DNA from: Corynespora cassiicola
Taxonomy: Eukaryota; Ascomycota; Dothideomycetes; Pleosporales; Corynesporascaceae
DNA: 64,000 nucleotides
Assembly: GCA_022059125.1 (NCBI GenBank)
Contig: JAEUWY010000002.1
Location: forward strand, 5,084,001-5,148,000
Direction of reading: 5' to 3'
A program made the translations under genes and the position numbers. Within the stretch, counting starts at the first letter, position 1. Every line of letters begins with the position of its first letter. Shown piece after piece: positions 24,601 through 36,260 of the stretch. The notes beneath the pieces were generated by a model. It saw nothing but the letters and a program-made list of their open reading frames with translations. It did not search any database and was not told where the DNA came from.

Positions 24601-25337
24601 TCGACCGCACAGCATTCCTGAGATGAAACGCGCAGCGAAAGTGGCTGCAGGACGGCCAAGCGTCGGACGCCCGAGGGCCAGAGGTGCAGTCGCAGTCGCA
24701 GTCGCAGTCGCAGTGCGTAGGGGGGAGAGGCGAGAGGGGAGAGGTCGCGGTCGGTCAGGGCATAGCGTTTTGCGGGGTTGTGTAGCAGGAGGGCCCTGGG
24801 GGCTGTGGCACGGAGGCCGGGGCACGCCCGGGGACGCCATCACGGGGGAGGAGGGGGCAATCTATCGAGGGAAGCGGGCGACAGGCCGGCCGGGCAGCTG
24901 ATGCGGGCGGCGAGTAGTGACATGTTGCAGGGCGACGGTTGGGCGTTAGCTGGGTGGTTTGGGAGGACGCTGGTCGAGGCTGGTGGAGGCTGCTGGAGGC
25001 TGCTGCGATGCTAGGAGGGTTGTCGAGGTGAGGAGCAGCAGGCGTATAGCGTACGGGGGTGTAGGGCGGCCGTGGGTGGCTGCGCGCCCGCCCCGGGGCC
25101 TGGACGAGGGGCCAGCAGGCGCGCAGAACCCCCACACGCGGCAGCCAATGGCGGCGGGCGGCAAAACGTCGCAGCTGGGATGCGATCAAACAAGCCTTGG
25201 ACCTGGGCGGAGTGCAGGCGGCTTGAGCATGGGCGATTAGTAGGCGTCGTCTAGAAGCGGCTGGGGGCGCTGCTTGCACGCGGGAGCCGCCCCCTCGACT
25301 ACCAGGGCGGCGAACTGCCCAAGCACGCCGCAGCAGC

Positions 25338-25338
25338 G

Positions 25339-25386
<48 letters not shown>
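25338..25386. repeat. AGGC tetranucleotide repeat
   Basis: About 12 tandem AGGC units. The same unit recurs at 30673-30703. Confidence 0.95.
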
Positions 25387-25670
25387 TATACCCAGGCGTG
25401 TATGCGTCTCAACAGCGGAGCCTTTGGCACAGATGGAGCGGCTTTGGCTCAGATAGAGCGGCTTAGGCACAACTGGCGGTGGAGTGTGGATTGTGCGCGG
25501 GTGCGGTATTTTATATGGGCTCCGGGTGGCTGCTGAGTCGCGAGTGGAATAATGCCGCACTTTTGGCGTCATCTCACCAGCACCGCGACCGACAGATCAG
25601 CCCGTGGGCTAAGAATAGGGAGCCGCAGCGGTAAATTACATTACCGCCCGCCCGTCCGCGACGCCGCGAG

Positions 25671-25730
25671 CTGTGCTGTGCTGTGCTGTGCTGTGCTGTG
25701 CTGTGCTGTGCTGTGCTGTGCTGTGCTGTG
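25671..25730. repeat. CTGTG pentanucleotide array (12 copies)
   Basis: Twelve perfect copies of CTGTG over 60 bases. Open frames through it are repeat artefacts. Confidence 0.97.
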
Positions 25731-25794
25731 TGCTGGGAGCGGTGGAGTCGCCGTGGTCGACGTGGAGGTGTGGAAGGGCGGAAGCGTGGAAGCA

Positions 25795-25829
25795 TGGAGG
25801 CGTGGAGGCGTGGAGGCGTGGAGGCGTGG
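25795..25829. repeat. GGAGGCGT octanucleotide repeat
   Basis: About four tandem copies of GGAGGCGT, 65 bases downstream of the CTGTG array. Confidence 0.85.
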
Positions 25830-27112
25830 GAGGGCAGGCAGCGACGTCAGCCAGGGACGTCGGCCAGGCACGTCAGTCAGGGCAGGCCACGATGGAGTCG
25901 CAGCACAAGAGGCGACCGCTTCGGGCAAGCCGGGCACATTGCAGTATCAAATGGTAACAAAAGCAGAGACTCGGTGGCCGTGGCCGCAGGCACAAAGGCT
26001 CCAGGCGCAGGGCGCAAGGCGCAACGACAGGACCGGCAGCCCGGGCGCTGAGCAACGGCCGTGGTCGCTGGGGCGGCCCAATTTCTTTATCTTACACGCC
26101 GTAGACCGCATTTGCACCTGGCATCCGATCATCTGCACGCGCCTGCACGCGCCTGCACCGGCTGCACCAGCCTGCACCAGCCTGCACCAGGAGCCTGCAC
26201 GCGAAGTGACGCTTCGTGAAGCCTCTTGCGGAAGCAGGGTGGGGTGCGCTGTGTGGGTAGCCCAGAGCGAAGAGGCCGACGCACGCCAACCCAGACTGAC
26301 CCAGACAGACGCCAGCCTCACGCTGCCCGCCCATTGTTAAAGTGCCCGCGCTCCGGCCCTGTTGGCGCTTTTCTGCTGCCACTGAAACCATTCTCCGTCG
26401 CAGCGCTGCCCAGAGCCAGAGGCCGTGATAGATAGCGGGAGACGTAGCCTCGCCCTCGTGATTGCTGTCCTCTGCCTGGATCCCTCCGACCACCACTCGG
26501 CCATCCACTACCCAGCCCGGCATTCCCTCTCCTCTCAACACTTCGCCGCCGCCGCCGTCATCTGCCATCGCATCGCATCGTTGCAGCTCGCCCTCCGCCT
26601 CGGCTCCCGCATCCCGACCCTACGTCAACTGGGTCGCCAGTCCCCCCCAGTCCCCTGGCCCTCGTCTTAAACCTGCATCTGGCCCGCCCGTCCCCACCAC
26701 CACCACCACCACCACCGCTGCCGCCGCCGCCGCCATCATCATCACCCCTCGCAAACACCTCTCCCCTCCCACTCCCGAGATATATTCTCCGCCCACCCAC
26801 GGTTCCGCCTCTGCAGCTCCTCGCCCACCGTCGCATGGCTCTTTCACGCCTGCCATCCCGCCCCGTACTCGAGTCCCAAGTCCCTGCCCATCGCTCCGGC
26901 GCAAGTGGCCCGCGAGACGCTTCGTACCACCGCCCCAGCTCGCTGCAGCGCGCATAGCATAGCCGTTGCACAGCCTAGCCTGCTCCAGCCAGACTACCCC
27001 AACCTTACTTTTTTTTCCCTCTTTGCGTTGCCCGCTGTCACCCTGCGCCAACGTGCGTCGATCGCAATCACCGCCCATCGCATTCACCAACCGCCTAGAC
27101 TAGACTATTGCC

Positions 27113-29329
27113 ATGCCCGCCGTGGCTGCTGCAAACGCCCCGACGCTGGCGGCCCCTTCCAAAGGCGATCCCCAAGACCCAAGCCTGCTGCTCCGCAGGG
27201 ACTCCCGTCTGGTCGAGTACCAATCGCCCATTAAAGAGGAGGACGAAGGTACCGAGACGGCTAGCGAGCCCACCGAGCCCATCACCCCAACGAGCCACAC
27301 CAGCGATAACACCCCCTTTGTCCACCCCTTCCGCCACGATGAACCTCTAGACAACAACGTCCTCGTCAGCCAGAAGAAGCCCGCCATGACCGACATTGCT
27401 GCCAAACCCCTGCCGGCCCCGCCAGCACCTTCCAGGCAGGCACCTACTGCCCCGCCGCCGCAGACCATCACCAGGACCCAGTCCAACACAAAGTCACCTC
27501 CACTGTCCTCGTCCCCGCCAGAGAAGCCGGGCATTGGCCGCCGAGTGGGCTCCTTCGTTCGTGGGAAGCTTCACCGGACAACCTCCAACAAGGACGGCCC
27601 TCCCAACCCCTCCACGGCCCTACAAAAGGAGCGCTCCAACGACAACTCGCTCTCCAAGACCGAGTCTCGCACCAAGAACGAAAACTACATCGTCAAGACC
27701 GGCGTCGACGGCCCTTCAGAGGTGTCCACCCCGGCGGTGAACATACCCAAGTACAGCAGGAGGCTCAGCTCCTTCTCCCTGTCCGCCCGCCACTCGCCCA
27801 AGTCGTCTCGCGGCCACTCGCCGCCCTCTCCTGGCTCGCCCACCAGCACCATCTCCGACGACACCAGCACCGCCGCCACGTCCAAGGCGAACCACGGCCA
27901 CAAGCACTCGACGTCATCCACCGCCATCTCCAGCATGGACAAGAACAAGCCCGGCATCACGTGGGCCGGCGACAAAGGCCGGTCAGGCAAGAAGCACACC
28001 TGGTCGCGGAGGCGGTCAGCAAGCACCGAGCAGGTGCCCCGAAGCGACTCCGACGACGAGAAGCCCACCGTCGGCATGCTCGCCACCTTCTCCAAGCCTG
28101 CCACCGAAGGCGTCGGCATGAAGGCGCGCCGCCTGAGTCTGAGCCTGCCTGACGAGTTCGTCGTCGACTCATGTGACCTGGACAAGGAATTCAAGAGCTC
28201 GAGCATGTTCCCCGGCCGCCGCGGAAAGTGCCTGGGAAAGGGCGCCACCGCCGAGGTGCGCATCATGGCCCGCAAGGGCTTCAACAGCGAGGACCTGGTC
28301 GCCGTCAAGGAGTTCCGATCCCGCGAAAAGGACGAGAGCGAGGACGACTACATCAAGAAGATCAAGTCGGAATACAGCATCGCAAAGAGCCTGCACCACC
28401 CCAATGTCGTCGAGACGGTGCGCCTGTGCACCAACCGTGGCCGCTGGAATCACGTCATGGAGTTTTGCATCTATGGCGAGCTCTACACCCTCGTGGAGCG
28501 CAAGCTGTTCGCGGGCGGATCCGAGGGTTACTACAGCCTCAACGATCGCCTGTGCTTCTTCAAGCAGCTGCTTCGCGGCGTCGACTACCTGCACAGCCAT
28601 GGCATTGCCCATCGCGACATCAAGTTGGAGAACTTGTTGTTGAGCAGGGAGGGCCACCTCAAGATTTCCGATTTTGGCGTGGCCGAGGTGTTTAGTGGCG
28701 AACACCCCGGTCTGCGCGCGGCCGGCGGTGAGTGCGGAAAGAACATGGGTGAGGTTCGCCTCTCAGCACCGGGCATTTGCGGCAGTCTGCCGTACATTGC
28801 CCCCGAAGTCCTAGAGAAGAAGGGCAGCTACGATCCCCGGCCCCTGGACGTATGGTCATGCGCCGTCGTTTATCTGGCCATGACGTTTGGCGGGTGCCCC
28901 TGGCAGGCTGCGAAGACGGAATTCGACCACTACGCCAGGTTCAAGAAGGGCTGGGACGAGTGGATAGTCGACCACCCGGATGGCCGCATCTTCGACGGCC
29001 CCGACGGCCATCCCAAGTGCGGCAAACTCTTCAGCCACATCCAGCCCCCGGCCATGAAGCGCCTCATCCTCAACATGCTCAACCCGAACCCCGAGAAGCG
29101 CATCACCATCCGCGACGCCCTCAGCACGGCCGTCATCAAGAACATTGAGTGCTGCTGCCCCGACGGCTACGACGACCCGACGTGCTGCGTCGATGCCACG
29201 CGCTCCAAGATGACGACCAAGATTTCCACCACCAAGAAGTACCTCCACCACCACATCCCACCCAAGCCCGAGAGCAAGGTCGTCAAGGCTTTTCATCATC
29301 GCTTCGACATGGGGGACGGCTATCAGTAG
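27113..29329 (+). CDS. Serine/threonine protein kinase, Hal4(Sat4)/Hal5/Npr1 type
   Basis: Single exon, 738 residues, with ATG in a good context (GCCATGCCC). The first about 370 residues are Ser/Pro/Thr-rich and disordered, as in Hal4/Hal5 and Npr1 relatives. The kinase domain runs from about 374 to 715: glycine loop LGKGATAEV, Lys at about 399 in VAVKEF, HRDIKLENLLL near 500, DFG near 520, GSLPYIAPEVL, and the subfamily trait DPRPLDVWSCAVVYLAMTFG with GGCPWQAAK. In yeast this subfamily stabilises the Trk potassium transporters and amino acid permeases at the plasma membrane and supports salt tolerance; the same role here is inference. A Cys-rich tail (IECCCPDGYDDPTCC) follows the domain. The gene stands isolated between two repeat-rich deserts. 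Confidence 0.95.
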   Translation: MPAVAAANAPTLAAPSKGDPQDPSLLLRRDSRLVEYQSPIKEEDEGTETASEPTEPITPTSHTSDNTPFVHPFRHDEPLDNNVLVSQKKPAMTDIAAKPLPAPPAPSRQAPTAPPPQTITRTQSNTKSPPLSSSPPEKPGIGRRVGSFVRGKLHRTTSNKDGPPNPSTALQKERSNDNSLSKTESRTKNENYIVKTGVDGPSEVSTPAVNIPKYSRRLSSFSLSARHSPKSSRGHSPPSPGSPTSTISDDTSTAATSKANHGHKHSTSSTAISSMDKNKPGITWAGDKGRSGKKHTWSRRRSASTEQVPRSDSDDEKPTVGMLATFSKPATEGVGMKARRLSLSLPDEFVVDSCDLDKEFKSSSMFPGRRGKCLGKGATAEVRIMARKGFNSEDLVAVKEFRSREKDESEDDYIKKIKSEYSIAKSLHHPNVVETVRLCTNRGRWNHVMEFCIYGELYTLVERKLFAGGSEGYYSLNDRLCFFKQLLRGVDYLHSHGIAHRDIKLENLLLSREGHLKISDFGVAEVFSGEHPGLRAAGGECGKNMGEVRLSAPGICGSLPYIAPEVLEKKGSYDPRPLDVWSCAVVYLAMTFGGCPWQAAKTEFDHYARFKKGWDEWIVDHPDGRIFDGPDGHPKCGKLFSHIQPPAMKRLILNMLNPNPEKRITIRDALSTAVIKNIECCCPDGYDDPTCCVDATRSKMTTKISTTKKYLHHHIPPKPESKVVKAFHHRFDMGDGYQ

Positions 29330-30557
29330 CGGTAGTCATAACGACGACCCTGTTTATGTTTTATATGATCTCCAGCATCATTGGCGTTGTAGTGGTTGTA
29401 GTGCAGGCACGATTCACCTGATTTGCAACTTTTTTTTTGGGCAAACGCGCACACACATTATTCCCCTGGCCTTCTGTTTTTCTCCCTGACATGGCAAGAG
29501 TGGTATTTTTTTTTTTTCCCTGCACTCATCCATCTTGTCGATTTTGTTCTCTTCCCTCGACTTTTGTTTGGAGTGCCATGTGTTGTGTACGCTGCTGCTG
29601 CTTTTTTCATCTGGGCCTTTTTTTCACCTTGGTTATTGCCATCCATGATAGCGTCCCACCCCATTCTTCCTACATCAATCACCTGGGCGGCAAACATTTG
29701 GGCCAAAGTCTTTGTCTATTTCAACGAGAGCTATCCATACTATTTGGTTTTTAATATCTTTTTGTCGTTGTCGTTGTCATTCACACATACACATCTATCG
29801 TTTTCAAGAGGGCAAAGGCAAAGATTGGGGGTTGGGGGTTGGTTGCGCAGCCGGGCTTGCGTTGTACGGTTACCTCTCTCTTTTTTTCTTTTTTTTACGA
29901 GGAACAAAAGGGAACGGCGGGGAGGGCGGCTTGGGGTCTTGGGATCTGGCTATAACACGCACGCATCTTCAATCGGGTAGGGATAGGGATGGTGGGCAGG
30001 CAGGCAGACAGACAGGCAAGCATTTGGTGAGGTTAGTGAGTGGGTTACCCTTTTTTGTACAAATGATTTGAGAATTAAAAAAAGGTTTTGCATGCATAGA
30101 CGCACGCGTTTGGTCTCTGCTTTGCTGGCTGTGAGATGTGATGAGGAGAGGGTGAATGTGCGGCGTGAGAGATTGCGGGCTTGCGATTCGTTCACGGGCG
30201 TTGAGGCCTACCTAGGGTAGAGAGAAGTAGGTACACACTCACTCACGGCCATGTCTCGGGCGTGCGGGCGGGCGGGCGGGCGGACGGTCGGTCGGTCAAG
30301 CCCAACAAGCAGCCGTTCGTCCCAAAGAGAGGGAAAAAAAAAAAATTCCAATGGAAAGAATGAGAGCTTTCACGCGGTCGCGCACTCCACTCCGTACCAG
30401 CCCAACACTACCACCTCGCTCGCTCGCTCGCTCTACTCTCCATACCTACACTAGACAGACGTAGACGTACCAACCAGCAAGCAAGCAAGCACCCCCCCAG
30501 CCCCTCCAATGTCTCACCTTGCGCATTTCTTCACGTTCACGTTCACGTTCATGTTGA

Positions 30558-30559
<2 letters not shown>

Positions 30560-30589
<30 letters not shown>

Positions 30590-30790
30590 AGCTCACTCAC
30601 CGCATCGCATCGCATCGCATGCCAGAGCGCAGCGCACGTTGGTCCGGCGCGGGTCTGGATTGGGCGAGAGAGCCAGGCAGGCAGGCAGGCAGGCAGGCAG
30701 GCTCCGAGTCGCTCGCTCGCTCGCTCACACGCGCGCACGCGCAGCCGCAGCGGCGGCGGCGGTAGCGGTAGCGGTAGCGGTAGCGGTAGC
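30560..30790. repeat. Cluster of short tandem repeats (GGCT, AGGC, CTCG, GGTAGC)
   Basis: Within 230 bases there are GGCT units (30560-30590), AGGC units (30673-30703), CTCG units (about 30709-30725) and GGTAGC units (30760-30790). Confidence 0.9.
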
Positions 30791-33700
30791 AGCGTGGATG
30801 GGGCATTGTCCACAATTTTTTTTTAGAGAGGATATGATATGGATGGTAGGCTAGGTTAGGGTGGTGGAACGCTGGAGGGATGAATGGATATTCGGGGCGG
30901 AAAGGCCTGAGGCTTGATCCCTGGATGGATGGAGGGGTGATGCGCGTGTATGATTGCAATGGGCATGGGCATCTGGGTCAAGGAAAATTTGACTGGGGGT
31001 TCATGGGATGGATGGCGGCTATGCGATGCAGTGCAATGGTGGTTGGTGCTGGGGGAGTGCCGGGATATCGGATGGGTGAATCGCTGCTGCACTGCACTGC
31101 CGTGCGCTGCGCTGCGCTGCGCTGCCTACATGGACGGGGGCGCGGAATTCGAGGTTTGCATTTCCAGTGTGGGAAACTGGTTCCGCAATCGCCCTCCTCT
31201 CATGCCGGCATGTCTTCACCTTACCTCAACAACGCCTACGCACGCCTACGCTCCCCTCCTCCCCATCCCACCCTATCCTTGGCCACCCAAACCTCCCTCC
31301 TCCCATCCATCCGAAGCTCCAGCCCGGCCCATCGGTCCCCTCACACCATATCACCTCAGCCCAGCCTGCAGGCAGCATGGCGGAACGGAGCCCCCTCCGA
31401 ACTGCCCCTTCCATGCTTCCCCCCTCCAAGCCTCCCAAGCCCCAAGGCCCCGGCCCAGCGAACAAGCACGCCGACGTACGCCAAGCAAAGTGTCAAAAGG
31501 CGACGCGGCGCGGCGCGGGCTGTACCAAGGCCGCGGCGGCGTGGGCTGGGCGCGCGTTAGGAGGGGAAACCGATGGGAGGAAATGGAGGGGAAGGGGGGG
31601 TGGTTTTTTTCGGCTGAGATGACGGAAGAGGGGAAGGGGTGGCCTGAAGAAGAGCGGGCGTGCGGGCTTGTGGCATTGGATGTGGTGGTCTCTAGATACA
31701 CCAAAGTCGCCATGGGAAGAGATGGTGAGTGGATGGGTAATGCACGTCATGCGGCGGGCGATCTGGAGCTGGACGGCTGGGTAGGGTCGTCGTGTACCAA
31801 AGTGTCTGGTGCGCACGCTCTAGGGAGCCAGTGCTAGCAGTTAGTCTAGGCTGGCTAGTCAGCCAGAGCTAACTGGCCGTCAGTCTGGCGGTAGAGCGAG
31901 AACGAGCGCAACCGAGTGTTGGGGTGATGGGGGGGGTTTTTTTTCTCTCTCCTTCTCCCTTTCGTCTAGGTGCTGATACGAGAGCGAGCGACGTTGACAA
32001 GGACGACGAAGAAAATGGAACATGGCGAGATCTCGTGCCGGGGGCTTGGGATGTCTTGGGCCTCTCGCTGTTTTTCTTCCTTCCACCTCTTCCCGGCCAC
32101 TCCCCTGCCATGATCTTACCATTCCTCACGCAGTGTTGCTTGGCTTTTTACGCAAGACGTTCGATGCAGCGTTCGAGGGCGATTCGAAAGCGGGGCGCAC
32201 GCGCTTGGGGCAGAGGATTGGCTTACTGGGCGGCCGACGAAAGGAACCGGGTCAGCTGCGTTTGCGGCGTCAAGGCCGGGCGAGCTTGAATTGCTGCGTG
32301 CTGCATTGACGGCCATGGTTCACACTCAGCTTTACGCTCCAGCGGCTGATAAGCTTAGCGGATGGGGGACGGTGGACTGGATGGTGGACTGGATGGTGGA
32401 TGGGAGGCGCGCAAGGACTTGCACGGCGCGCGCATGCATGGCACACTTGGGCGTTTAGGTAATGGATGCGGAGCGGGAGGTTTCTCGCATCGCGGCTTTG
32501 GCAAGGCGGCCCCCCCTGGGACGGATGATGGGGTAGCAGCGGATTAACCAGTAGCTAGTTAGTCAGTTATCTATCTCGAAGGGGTGGGATGTGGGCTCGA
32601 TGGGTCCCGTCGGCGGAAATTCGCAATAGAGCCCTGGCAGTGGGGACTCGCCCTCTTTCGTTTCTCTGTCCCTGCAGGTTGGCGAACGGGAAAGACAGGC
32701 ATCCGAGGCTCCGCTCTGACGACGTGAAGGTGGGGAATGCTGCGAGAACAAGGCAAAGGCGGGCTTTGGGGGCGAAGGGCCAGGACGGCGAGGGCGATTA
32801 GGTAAGCGGCAATCTCCCACGGCCAGGTCATATGACCCATTGCCTAAGCTGGTAACGCATCCCTCGCCATCGCATCCATGACCCCGAATCGGCGGTGTGG
32901 TGCTCGTCGGTTGGCCTAGGACCGCCGATGATTGTCTCTGCCTGCCTGCCTGCCTGCCTGCCCAGCTGTCATCTGTCGCCGCGCCGTACGCTATGCTACG
33001 GATCCCCAGTCTATCCACTTGTTGGTTCCTCAGCCTCGTTTTTTATGCTTTTTTTGTTTCGTGTACGAATGAGAAATAATTTCCGATCTCGGCGCCTCGC
33101 GAAACTCACCGTAAATCCCCTACATGGCAGAAGGGGTCTGACATGTCGACTGCGCAGTACGGTGTGCCGGTATACGCTTGTGACGCTCTTGCGGTGTACG
33201 CAGGCCCCAGACCCCAGCTTTTGGCGGCCACATCACCATGTCCATCACGCTGGAGAAGGCAAAGAAAAGAGTAATGGGTCACGCCCCCCCGCGAATTGCT
33301 GGACATACACCGCATTCTCCCCGCGATTCGTCATTCTCCGCACCCGCTGAGAAAAGCAAGCAAGACGGTTAATCTCCGCGGCTCGTGCTCGGGACAATTG
33401 CAATCAAAATGTGCTTGACACGAGGCTTGTGTCTTGTATTGGGGCGGATGCAAGATGCGAGGCTTGCTCTTGTTTCCCATTATTCATGCCATGGCCAGCT
33501 AAGCTCCACGCGCAGCCGTCCTTGGATCCAGTCAAGTCAAGCAGCCGGTGGTTGTGGACAAGGCAGACTGAGGAGGATACGATGGAGCACGCATTCATGC
33601 CGTCAGCCGCCCGCTCGCCAGGCATGTGCGGCCCGCATAATCGCACGTCCCAGGTGCCAGGCGTGCCAAAGAAGCAACAATGACAACACCACCTGGAAGG

Positions 33701-33999
33701 ATGCGAAGCAGCGAGCTACACATGTCGGCGTCGGCGATCGTTGCTTCATCAGTGCTGGGTCGAGCTTCGTTGGACGTCGGGTGTTCGTCGCTTGTGCGTT
33801 TCGCCTCGCGGCGCCGGGATGATGGATATGACGGAAGGCTTTCCACCTCGTACGAAGCATCCTCTCCACTCTGTCGTCTCTCCCCAACCGTCACGCCAAC
33901 TCTGCCCATCCGCTCGCGGTTTGCATGCCACCATGATGCCTGCCTGCCTGCGCCTGGGTGTGTGCGCTTTAGCCATGGCTTGCCCCCTCGGCCGCCCCC

Positions 34000-34052
34000 C
34001 ATCCGCATCCGCATCCGCATCCGCATTCGCATCTGCATCTGCATCTGCATCC
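34000..34052. repeat. GCATCC/GCATCT hexanucleotide repeat
   Basis: About nine hexamers, shifting from GCATCC to GCATCT along the array. Confidence 0.9.
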
Positions 34053-34334
34053 TCGGTCGTGTCAAGCACTCGGGTCTAATACTCCATAGTACCCTCTCGG
34101 TCGGCTCGGCAGGGACAGAAGGGCGGCCGTACCGCATAGCACAGCACAGCACGGGATGCACCTTTGCACACCGTTCAGCCTACGGGTGCCTCCTCACGCG
34201 GCCATCCATCCGTGAATTATCGTCGTGTTGCCATTTGCCAATGTTCCAATTCGCCGGCCTCCGTCTCCACCACACGTCTCAATCAACGCCTCGTCGGGGC
34301 ATGAGTCGCACGATCCATGTCCCAACTCTTGCCG

Positions 34335-34418
34335 TTGCTACTGTTACTGCTGTTACTGCTGTTACTGCTGTTACTGCTGTTACTGCTGTTGCTCCTGCTC
34401 CTGCTCCTGCTCCTGCTC
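34335..34418. repeat. GTTACTGCT nonanucleotide repeat passing into GCTCCT
   Basis: About five copies of GTTACTGCT followed by GCTCCT hexamers. The poly-Leu, poly-Cys and poly-Ser frames here are artefacts. Confidence 0.9.
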
Positions 34419-35315
34419 ACCACGTCCCCTGCTTGCCTTATCGTTGAATCAAGCTTTGGCCCCTGTGCCACCACAAGTCTTGATCCTGCCGACGCACCTC
34501 CTCTCCCTCTAACCAACGAGGGCAGTGCCGGCCAAGCCTCTGGGGAAGCCTGCAGTGAGGGCTGGACTGCACATGGGGGTCGTCGACAATGTGACTAATT
34601 TGCAACTGTCAGATGTGGTACAAGAGCTTTGATGGCGTTGGGTTGGGCTGGGTCGAGGTTGGGCTGAAGTAGCAGAGCTGAAAGGTAAGCGAGAGGGGGG
34701 ATCGGATGAATTGACGCGCCCGAGTATGCATCGTATGGCTTGCTGATATGGTGTAGATGAAGTGGATGCTTCTCCGCACATGGTACCAATGCAGCGTCCC
34801 ACTAGGGCTGGTTTAGTCGGTGGTATTGTCCAGGCGGCAGTTGAGCTAACAGTAACAAGGTTCAGGACTATGCAAGCTTCCCAAGAAACGTTTCTTGCTT
34901 ATTTTTTCGCCTTGGTAAGAGGGCTGAATCAATGTCTGCCAACAGCTGCGTCTCCCGCCGCTTGGACCATCAACCTCGGCAAGACCTACATGATGGCTGG
35001 TCGCCGTTACACATACAACCTACGGCCATCCAGAATGAACCACACGTGATCAATCAACATCAACCTCCCTCGGACGACGACACGGCCATGGATGATGCGG
35101 CGATTAAGCAATTTCATCCTAAGTCCGCATTGCTCACTCAATCAAAGGGCGCCCAGTCGGGCTTATGTTGTAGCCACGCGGGATTTAGGGGTTGATCAGA
35201 AGATTAGGGCGGAATGCCGATACAATCAAAAGGAGCGGCAGAGAATGCCGCGAGATAGAGTTTGAGATCTTGTAAGGGTGCCTTAAACGATTGGCCTTCA
35301 AAATACAACGTCAAC

Positions 35316-36260
35316 ATGGTTTCTACTCGCTCTATACTGGCTATATTAGCCGTCGCAGGCAATGCCCTGGCCCTCAGCCCATACTCTTCCCTCCAGGTCC
35401 GCCCCGGCGGTGTCCCCGTGGGCCAGTTCAAAAACGTCAGCGGAAGTACGTACTCGTCGGTACATGTACATTTGCATGTGTTGACATTATGTGATAGTCT
35501 CAGTCTACCACTCGTACCCGCCGGGCTCGAATGTCTCCACCAAAGCCATTCTCTTTATGAGCGACGCGCTGGGTGTGCTGCAAACACCCAATCAATTGTG
35601 CGTCACCACATTGAACCCGCAATTCTAGACAATGCCCTAATCTGGCCGTTAGACTCGCCGATTCGTACGCCTCAAACGGATACCTAGTCCTTATGCCCGA
35701 TTTCTTCGAGGGTGACGCTGTCGATGAGGCTGCATTTGCAGCGGGCACCTTTGACCTGGAAGCGTGGCTAGCGCGCCACCCTCCGGAGCGAACCAAGGAG
35801 ATCATGAACTTGACCTTGGATTACATGCGCAACAACTTCGGCGTCGAGAGGATTGGAGGCGCTGGGTTCTGCTGGGGCGGCAAGTACATGCCGCATTTCC
35901 TGACCGAGGACGGGCCCATCGACGTCGGCTTCATTGCGCACCCGACCAATCTCACCGAGCCTGAGCTCCAGGCCGTCGCTAAGCCGCTGAGCATTGCTGC
36001 GGGCAGTGAGTATTTCTGATGCCAGGTTTCTGAGAAGTGTAGCTAATGTGTGGTCAGCCCTCGATGCGACTTTCAATTCGACCGACCAGTCGCGGGCCGA
36101 GCGGATCTTGGATGCCAGCAAGGTTGCGCATCAATCGAATGTTTATTATGCGGCCCAGCATGGCTTTGGAACGCGCGCCAACATGAGCGTCCCCGCCGAG
36201 GTGTATGCAAGGCAGGCGACGTTTGTTCAGGCCGTGACTTGGTTCGATGCATGGCTATAG
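35316..36260 (+). CDS. Dienelactone hydrolase family protein, probably secreted
   Basis: Four exons (35316-35445, 35498-35597, 35653-36005, 36058-36260) with introns of 52-55 bases; all junctions keep frame and give 261 residues, the usual family size. Residues 1-19 (MVSTRSILAILAVAGNALA) look like a signal peptide. The alpha/beta hydrolase core shows NGYLVLMPDFFEGD, the nucleophile Cys150 in GAGFCWGGKYM, a candidate Asp197 after IAAGT, and His229 in AQHGFGTR, consistent with the Cys-Asp-His triad of dienelactone hydrolases. The family hydrolyses dienelactone and related esters from aromatic ring cleavage; fungal members often have unknown substrates. The neighbours (repeat desert and an AT-rich island) give no pathway clue. 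Confidence 0.92.

Larger units (their letters stand above)
21669..27112. other. GC-rich gene desert upstream of the kinase
   Basis: More than 5 kb with many overlapping open frames on all strands, none showing domain motifs or signal peptides. Low-complexity tracts dominate: AGGC, CTGTG and GGAGGCGT arrays. The last few hundred bases must contain the promoter and leader of the kinase at 27113. A long non-coding transcript is possible but not demonstrable. Confidence 0.4.
29330..35315. other. Repeat-rich gene desert
   Basis: About 6 kb. It starts with the T-rich 3' flank of the kinase, then carries many tetra- to nonanucleotide arrays and GC-rich DNA. Many open frames longer than 80 codons exist, but they are Pro/Arg/Ala-rich, overlap on both strands and lack motifs. 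I see no supported gene. Confidence 0.4.

Noticed and set aside
30880..31840. Overlapping 226- and 295-codon frames
   Set aside because: Start at arbitrary codons in repeat-rich DNA, no motifs, and disagree with each other in frame.
34335..34418. Regular repeat considered as a CRISPR-like array
   Set aside because: It is a simple nonamer tandem repeat without spacers in a eukaryotic genome.
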